From CALLPQ01 sp039819545 (GTDB lineage Bacteria; Pseudomonadota; Alphaproteobacteria; Caulobacterales; Parvularculaceae): a DNA stretch of 47,046 nt. The notes beneath the pieces were generated by a model that was not told where the DNA came from, searched no databases, and saw only the letters and a program-made list of their open reading frames with translations. A program made the translations under genes and the position numbers. Of the stretch, positions 41,579 through 47,046 are shown piece after piece (the first letter of the stretch is position 1; each line of letters begins with the position of its first letter). Location of the stretch: positions 1 through 47,046 of the forward strand of contig JBCBRS010000020.1 of the NCBI GenBank assembly GCA_039819545.1, written 5' to 3'.

Positions 41579-43057
41579 TCAGGCTTTCGCTGCCTTTTGT
41601 TTGGCGAAATATTCCTTGGTGAGCGCCGTGACGAGCGGCGAAAGCGCAATCAAGGCGATAAGGTTCGGCGCGGCCATGAGACCGGTAAGCGTATCGGCCA
41701 CCAACCAGAACAGGCTGACCACATCTTTGATCGGATTGCTGCCATCTTCAGCATAAAGAAGACCGCCCATCTCGAATTCGAGCACGGTGGCGCCGAACAT
41801 GACGAAGACGATCCAGCTGATCCGGAACGGCAGAATACTTGCCGACCCGAAGAGATATTCGCAGCACCGTTCCCCATAGTAACTCCAGCCCAGAATGGTG
41901 GTGAAGCCAAAGACCGTCAGCCCCACGGCCACAATATGATTGCCGATCCCGGGCAGCGACTTGTCAAAAGCCTGCACAGTCAAAGGCGCGCCGGTCTCGC
42001 AGCCCTCGGGCAGAACCAAAAGCGACTCGCGCACGAAGGGCGCACAGTCAGGGGCGATGATGCCAGCGGTCAAGATCACCAGCGCGGTGATCGAGCAGAC
42101 AACAATCGTGTCAATAAAGGTCCCGAGCATGGCCACAACACCCTGGTTTACCGGGTCTTTATTCTTGGCCGCCGCGTGAGCAATCGGCGCTGAGCCCTGG
42201 CCTGCCTCGTTCGAGAAAATCCCGCGCGCCACCCCTTTTTGCATCGACAAAAGCAACAGGCCGCCGATAAAGCCGCCCTTGGCCGCATCAAAGCCGAAGG
42301 CGTTGGATACGATCTGCCCGAACGCTGCGGGAACCGAGCCGATATTCAGTGCAATGACGATCAGGCCCGCTGCCAGGTAGGAAATGGCCATGGCCGGAAC
42401 GAGCTTACTCGCCACAGTAGAAATACGTTTGATCCCGCCAAGGATCACCGCCGCCGCACCCATGGCCAAGATAAGCCCTGAAATCCAGGGCGGTGCCCCG
42501 TAATTGGCGTTGAGCGCATCGGCAATTGAGTTTGCCTGAATGGACGCGCCGGTGCCCCAAGCGGCGAGAATGCCGAAACCCGCAAAGACACCGCCGAGCC
42601 AGACCCATTGGTTGCCCATGCCGTTTTTAATGTAATACATCGGCCCGCCCACATGGCCGCCAGCCGGGCTGTTCTCGCGGAACTTCACGGCCAGAACGCC
42701 CTCAGCAAACTTTGAGGCCATCCCCACAAGGGCCGTGACCCACATCCAGAACACAGCGCCCGGCCCGCCAATGGCGATAGCGACGGCGACGCCAGCAATA
42801 TTCCCCGTACCGATGGTTGACGACAGCGCGGTCATCAGCGCAGCAAAGGGCGAAACATCACCCTCCCCGGCGCCGCTGCGTTTGCGGAACAATTCGCCCA
42901 GCGCATAGGGCAGTTTCAAAATCGGCATAAAAGAGAGCCGAACCATCAAAAATAGACCAGTGCCAAGGAGCAGAATCAGCACTGGCGGGTAGGCAAACCG
43001 GTCCGATCCCCAGACAAGGCCGTTCAAAATGGTTAAAAAGTCGGAAATAATCTGCAC
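41579..43057 (-). CDS. Sodium:alanine symporter (AGCS family)
   Basis: 492 residues with about 11 membrane helices. The family blocks are SSTIGTGNIAGVAVAIAIGGPGA, FWMWVTALVGMASKFAEGVLAV, GGHVGGPMYYI, GIFSNEAGQGSAPIAHAAAK and a C-terminal GWSYYGERCCEYLFG. It takes up D/L-alanine or glycine with Na+. The GTG at 43057 (VQIISDFLTILNGL) is chosen because AAGGACC lies about 8-10 nt upstream and because it matches the family N-terminus; the longer open frame adds 41 atypical residues. Confidence 0.92.
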   Translation of the reverse strand: MQIISDFLTILNGLVWGSDRFAYPPVLILLLGTGLFLMVRLSFMPILKLPYALGELFRKRSGAGEGDVSPFAALMTALSSTIGTGNIAGVAVAIAIGGPGAVFWMWVTALVGMASKFAEGVLAVKFRENSPAGGHVGGPMYYIKNGMGNQWVWLGGVFAGFGILAAWGTGASIQANSIADALNANYGAPPWISGLILAMGAAAVILGGIKRISTVASKLVPAMAISYLAAGLIVIALNIGSVPAAFGQIVSNAFGFDAAKGGFIGGLLLLSMQKGVARGIFSNEAGQGSAPIAHAAAKNKDPVNQGVVAMLGTFIDTIVVCSITALVILTAGIIAPDCAPFVRESLLVLPEGCETGAPLTVQAFDKSLPGIGNHIVAVGLTVFGFTTILGWSYYGERCCEYLFGSASILPFRISWIVFVMFGATVLEFEMGGLLYAEDGSNPIKDVVSLFWLVADTLTGLMAAPNLIALIALSPLVTALTKEYFAKQKAAKA

Positions 43058-43080
43058 GTTAATCTGGTCCTTTTGTCGTC

Positions 43081-43119
43081 GCCTGATTTGGGCGCCTGAT
43101 TTGGGCCCCTGATTGGCTG
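43081..43119. repeat. Short tandem repeat (13 bp, 2 perfect plus 1 degenerate copy)
   Basis: GCCTGATTTGGGC at 43081-43093 and 43094-43106, then a third degenerate copy. It lies in the gap between the divergent symporter and ppiD genes, upstream of the symporter start. No function is evident. Confidence 0.6.
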
Positions 43120-43302
43120 TTTGGTGCACCGCCCAGGTGGCGCCAGGCCCACTGCCCCGTCGAGGATTAGCGGGTGACACTAACGGTGCCCGGTCATGGG
43201 GTCCAGTGCGCAGCGGATCCGAGGCCAGCGCGCAGCGGTTGGCCTTTGCGAGCGAGCGGTGTAGGAGACCAGCCTTGCGTTTATCGTTGCGGGACAGATT
43301 TC

Positions 43303-45207
43303 ATGCTAAATTCCATTCGCGGCGCCATGAAGGGCGTTTTTGCGTGGCTCTTTGCCATTGTGGGCATCGCGGCATTCTCGGTTGTCGGGGTGCCGGAACT
43401 GCAGAATTTTCAGCAAAAACCACCCATCAAGGTGGGGAGCGAAGTGGTCACGCAGCGCGATCTGACCAACGCCTATAACCGTGCCCTACGCCAGGAACAA
43501 ACGCAGGCCGGTCGCCGCTTCACCCAGGACGAAGCCACCGCCGAACGCCTGAAAGCCCGTGTCGTGTCCGACCTGACCATCCAGGCGGTCACAAGGCTTG
43601 AGGCCGACAAGCTCGGTATGACCATGCCCCGCAGTACGGTGACCGAAATTCTGAGCCGTCAGGAGCTCTTCCAGAACAAGCTGAGTGGCAAGTTTGATGA
43701 GCAGGTCCTAGGCGACATTCTACGCGCCAACGAGATCACCCCGCGCCAATTTGATCAGCTGATGCGCGAAGATTTGTTGCGCCAAACCCTTCTGGAGGCG
43801 ACCTCCGCTGGCGCAGATGCGCCCCGTGCCCTCGCCGATATGCATCTGGCCCGGCAGAAAGACCAGCGCACCGTCACCTGGCTGTCGGTCACCGACACCA
43901 TGACCGATGGCCCGGTCGATCCAACCCCGGAGGACCTGGAAAGATGGTATACGGAAAACCCCGCCGCCTACACCACACCGGAGGTTCGGGTATTTTCGGT
44001 CGCATTCTTGAGAAACGAGGACTTCGAAGCCGGTCTTGAGGTGCCCGAAGATGAGTTGCGCGAGGTTTACGAGACCAACCGCGCCACCCGCTATGAAGAG
44101 CCAGAGCGGCGGACCCTTTATCAGATCACCTATCCCAGCGATGGCGAGGCCGAAGCCGCGGTTGCCCGCCTGCGCAATGGGGAGCCTTTTGAAATCCTCG
44201 CCTTAGAGCGCGGCACAACCCTTGCGGCGTCAACGCTCACAGATACCTCGCGCAAGGAAATCGTTGACCAGACGGTGGCCGAGGCGGCATTCGCGGCCCC
44301 GGCGCAGGCTGGTACCATCCTCGATCCGGTCAAAGGCCTATTCGGGTCAACCGTCGTGCAGATCGTTGACACCACACCCGGCAGTGTAAAATCTTTCGAA
44401 AGCGTGCGCGATGAAATCCGCACCGCAATTTTATCTCAGCAGACGGAACGGCTCGTCTATGAAAAGCTCGAAGCCATCGAAGAACAGCGCGATTTTGGCA
44501 CCAGCCTGCGCGAAGCCGCAGAGCAGAATGAAACGACCCTGACCCAGTTTGGCCCCGTTGACCGGTTCAGCTTGACCCCCGGCGGCGCTATTCTCGACGG
44601 TATCCCCGCTGAAGCGCTTGAGGCAGCCTTTGATCTTTCCGAAGGCGAAGACTCCGATGCGATTGAGGTTGGCGACGGCAAAGGATTTCTCCTGCTGACC
44701 GTTGATGAAGTCCAGGACCCCGCGCTCAAACCTTTTGATGACGTTGCAGGCGAGGTTGAGGCCGCCTGGCGCACCAGCGAAAAAGAAAACCGCGTGAGCG
44801 CCCTCGCCGAGGCCATCGCCGAACGCGTGCGCGCTGGAGAAAGCCTTGCCGCGGTTGGCGATAGCTTTGAACGCGCGCCCATCACCGAGACTTTTGCGAT
44901 CAATGCGCCAAGCCACAACACCTTTTCACCCACCGCCCGCCAGGCTCTCTTCATGGCTGACAAAGGGGACACCTTGGTGGGCGATGCCCTTGGCAGCGGT
45001 GTCAAGGTCGTCAGTGTCGTCACCGATATTCAGTTTGCCCGCGGCGGTATCAATCCGCTGGAGCTCGACAGTTTCCAGCAATATATCGGCCTCCAGCTGA
45101 ACCAGGAATTGCTGCAGGCTTATATGCAAACGCTGCAGGATGATTACGGCGTCACGCTGAACGAGCCGCTGATTGATCGCACACTCTCGTTCGATGACAA
45201 TGGGTAA
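43303..45207 (+). CDS. ppiD: Membrane-anchored peptidyl-prolyl isomerase (PpiD-like)
   Basis: 634 residues. A single N-terminal membrane helix (about 9-28, VFAWLFAIVGIAAFSVVGV) places the rest in the periplasm. A SurA-N-like chaperone region follows (VTQRDLTNAYNRALRQEQTQ, then RLEADKLGM), with a parvulin-type rotamase region in the middle (about 265-365) that is weakly conserved, and a long C-terminal chaperone part. PpiD helps newly exported proteins fold at the Sec translocon. The start at 43303 has GGGA 8 nt upstream; the longer frame from 43174 adds unrelated residues. trpE follows after 21 nt, a pairing often seen in alphaproteobacteria. Confidence 0.9.
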   Translation: MLNSIRGAMKGVFAWLFAIVGIAAFSVVGVPELQNFQQKPPIKVGSEVVTQRDLTNAYNRALRQEQTQAGRRFTQDEATAERLKARVVSDLTIQAVTRLEADKLGMTMPRSTVTEILSRQELFQNKLSGKFDEQVLGDILRANEITPRQFDQLMREDLLRQTLLEATSAGADAPRALADMHLARQKDQRTVTWLSVTDTMTDGPVDPTPEDLERWYTENPAAYTTPEVRVFSVAFLRNEDFEAGLEVPEDELREVYETNRATRYEEPERRTLYQITYPSDGEAEAAVARLRNGEPFEILALERGTTLAASTLTDTSRKEIVDQTVAEAAFAAPAQAGTILDPVKGLFGSTVVQIVDTTPGSVKSFESVRDEIRTAILSQQTERLVYEKLEAIEEQRDFGTSLREAAEQNETTLTQFGPVDRFSLTPGGAILDGIPAEALEAAFDLSEGEDSDAIEVGDGKGFLLLTVDEVQDPALKPFDDVAGEVEAAWRTSEKENRVSALAEAIAERVRAGESLAAVGDSFERAPITETFAINAPSHNTFSPTARQALFMADKGDTLVGDALGSGVKVVSVVTDIQFARGGINPLELDSFQQYIGLQLNQELLQAYMQTLQDDYGVTLNEPLIDRTLSFDDNG

Positions 45208-45228
45208 TGACCAATAGGTGATGGTGTG

Positions 45229-46755
45229 ATGGCTGGCACCCCCGAAATCTATCCGCCCCGTGATCAATTTGATCAGGGATACGCCAAAGGCATTGCCCAG
45301 CTTGTCTATACCCGCGTTGTCAGCGATCTCGACACGCCGGTGTCTGTGTATCTGAAGCTTTGCGGCGGCCGCGATGACAGCTTCTTACTGGAATCTGTTG
45401 AGGGCGGCGAGGTGCTGGGCCGTCATTCGATTATCGGTCTTGATCCCGATCTGATCTGGCAGGCGCGACCGGGCCCAGACGGAATGAGCCGTGCACAGAT
45501 CAACCGTACGCCCCATAAAGACCGGTCCGCCTTTAAGGATGATGATGCCCCGATGATGGCGAGCTTTCAGTCGGTGCTCGATGCCTCCGCTCTTGAGGTT
45601 CCGTCTGATCTCGCCCCTATGGCGGCTGGGCTTTTCGGCTATTTTGGCTATGACACCGTGCGCGAAGTGGAGCATTTACCACGCCCGCCCAAACCGGGCC
45701 TTGATATTCCCACCGCCATTTTTATCCGTCCCCGGCTCGTTGTTGTGTTCGATAACATCCGTCAGGAAATGACGTTTGCGACGCCGGTGCGCCCAGACGC
45801 GTCGGTAAGCGCAAACGCGGCATACGCACGTGCCCTCGAACGTCTCGCCCGCGGGGTTGCAGGGCTCAAAAATACGGTCCCCGATGAAGCAGCACCGCGG
45901 ACAACGCCAACACGGCACCCCGGCGCGCCGAGGGTCAGGCCGACATCCAATACAACGCGTCCGGACTTTTTTCGTATGGTGGAAAAAGCAAGACAGTACA
46001 TTGAGGCTGGCGATATTTTTCAGGTTGTCTTGAGCCAGCGCTTTTCAACGCCGTTCGAAAAGCCGCCTTTTGCTCTTTACCGCAGCTTGCGGCGCGAAAA
46101 TCCGTCACCATTCCTGTTTTTTATGGCTTTTCCGGGTCATGCGCTGGTGGGGTCAAGCCCCGAAATCCTGGTGCGCGTCAAAGATGAAGACGTCACCATC
46201 AGACCCATTGCCGGTACGCGCCCACGCGGCAAATCGCCAGAAGAGGACAAGGCCCTGGCCGCCGACCTCCTTGCCGATCCCAAAGAGCGGGCCGAACATC
46301 TGATGCTCCTCGATCTGGGCCGCAATGATGTGGGCCGCACCACCGAAATTGGCACGGTGACGGTGACCGATGAGTTTATCATTGAGCGCTATTCCCATGT
46401 CATGCATATCGTTTCCAACGTAGTCGGACGATTACGCACCGGGTTGCGCCCGATTGATGCCGTCCTCGCCGGATTCCCTGCCGGTACCGTCTCCGGCGCG
46501 CCAAAGGTGCGGGCTATGGAAATCATCGACGAACTGGAGGCCGATGCGCGCGCCCACTACGCCGGTGCCGTGGGCTATTTTGCGGCCGGCGGCGATGTGG
46601 ACACGGCCATCACCTTGCGCACCGCGATCATCAAGGACGGCATCCTCCACGTTCAGGCCGGTGCCGGGATTGTTCATGAAAGCAATCCCGATGCGGAGTA
46701 TACTGAATGTGTCAATAAAGCCCGCGCCCTGTTCACCGCTGCGGACAAAGCGTAG
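45229..46755 (+). CDS. trpE: Anthranilate synthase component I
   Basis: 508 residues; makes anthranilate from chorismate using ammonia from TrpG, the first step of tryptophan synthesis. LKLCGGRDDSFLLESVEGG (with the tryptophan-feedback LLES motif), GSSPEILVR, RPIAGTRPRGKSPEED and MLLDLGRNDVGR are diagnostic; chorismate-binding residues continue to GAPKVRAMEIIDELE and QAGAGIVHESNPD. AGGTG lies 8 nt before the ATG; a GTG directly in front of it is a possible alternative. trpG, normally next, is not within the window; a repeat array follows instead. Confidence 0.97.
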   Translation: MAGTPEIYPPRDQFDQGYAKGIAQLVYTRVVSDLDTPVSVYLKLCGGRDDSFLLESVEGGEVLGRHSIIGLDPDLIWQARPGPDGMSRAQINRTPHKDRSAFKDDDAPMMASFQSVLDASALEVPSDLAPMAAGLFGYFGYDTVREVEHLPRPPKPGLDIPTAIFIRPRLVVVFDNIRQEMTFATPVRPDASVSANAAYARALERLARGVAGLKNTVPDEAAPRTTPTRHPGAPRVRPTSNTTRPDFFRMVEKARQYIEAGDIFQVVLSQRFSTPFEKPPFALYRSLRRENPSPFLFFMAFPGHALVGSSPEILVRVKDEDVTIRPIAGTRPRGKSPEEDKALAADLLADPKERAEHLMLLDLGRNDVGRTTEIGTVTVTDEFIIERYSHVMHIVSNVVGRLRTGLRPIDAVLAGFPAGTVSGAPKVRAMEIIDELEADARAHYAGAVGYFAAGGDVDTAITLRTAIIKDGILHVQAGAGIVHESNPDAEYTECVNKARALFTAADKA

Positions 46756-46803
46756 CGCCTGATCCGTAGTCACGGGCAAACAGATTTCTGAAATGACTCC
46801 GTA

Positions 46804-46975
46804 TTCCCGGGCAAGCGCAGCGCGGACCCGGACCTGTTGATGCGTTCTGCGTACCCAAATGAGAAGACCCCGGATCAAGTCCGGGGAGACGGCGTGCAGA
46901 CATATCCGTATTCCCGGGCAAGCGAAGCGCAGACCCGGGAACTGTTCCAGCAATCTCCGAAACCGTTGCGGGAGA
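46804..46975. repeat. Two-hairpin palindromic repeats (1 full unit plus 1 partial)
   Basis: The full unit is at about 46804-46892 (hairpin B 46868-46886). A second hairpin A is at 46911-46941, after which the spacer diverges and hairpin B is not found. It lies downstream of trpE. After it, AAGGAGG at 47013-47019 suggests that another plus-strand gene begins near the window end, but its start cannot be placed. Confidence 0.85.
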
Positions 46976-47046
46976 CCCCTGTATTGTCTGCCTATGCTAA
47001 TTTAGGTGCGGGAAGGAGGCCGTGAGACCCCTGACGCGGTTGACGT

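Noticed and set aside
47022..47046. Start of a further gene at a GTG near the window end
   Set aside because: AAGGAGG lies only 2 nt before the GTG, too close, and only eight codons are visible.

Overview
The window is a 47 kb piece of a chromosome from an alphaproteobacterium that makes bacteriochlorophyll a and a type II (quinone) reaction centre, most likely an aerobic anoxygenic phototroph. The evidence is a recognisable half of a photosynthesis gene cluster, moderately high G+C, an IalB-family protein, and alphaproteobacterial gene pairs (argH divergent from tlpA, ppiD next to trpE). I cannot name the genus from sequence alone.

Left flank (1-14.3 kb): a repeat array; an argH-lptM-lysA amino-acid operon with a 38-residue lipoprotein gene hidden in the middle; tlpA; a two-gene exopolysaccharide O-acetylation module (MBOAT plus AlgJ/AlgX-like SGNH protein) that looks richer in A+T than its neighbours; acnA; ialB; an unrecognised four-helix membrane protein; VOC and SnoaL-like small proteins; and a protein of 31-residue repeats ending in a tail-spike-type chaperone domain.

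Photosynthesis region (14.6-32 kb): on the minus strand crtEF-bchCXYZ-pufQBALM forms the classical superoperon. crtC diverges from crtE, and bchIDO plus a 74-residue membrane-protein gene lie beyond it. Two promoter regions carry paired TGT-N12-ACA (PpsR/CrtJ) palindromes 26 bp apart that overlap TTGACA-type promoter elements; at bchC this argues for a start much downstream of the longest ORF. A hairpin between pufA and pufL fits the known mRNA-stabilising element. There is no pufC, pufX, crtD, crtI, crtB, puhA, bchFNBHLM or ppsR here, and ordinary genes flank both sides, so the photosynthesis genes are split between loci. Directly upstream of bchI is a lipoprotein in which about 155 residues of Ala-rich LEA-like sequence tether an intact pseudoazurin domain. 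This is a candidate membrane-tethered copper donor for a reaction centre lacking its own cytochrome. A probable small RNA with a C-rich anti-Shine-Dalgarno loop and a perfect terminator lies just beyond the pufM end.

Right flank (32-47 kb): folD, a periplasmic DsrE-like protein, nadE, a sugar dehydrogenase/aminotransferase pair, a CPA2 cation antiporter, a TraB/GumN lipoprotein, an alanine:sodium symporter, ppiD and trpE.

Four intergenic arrays (1-286, 33947-34148, 40294-40491, 46804-46975) hold one family of roughly 90-bp, two-hairpin palindromic elements, always beyond the 3' ends of genes. No tRNA, rRNA, CRISPR array, transposase or integrase was seen.
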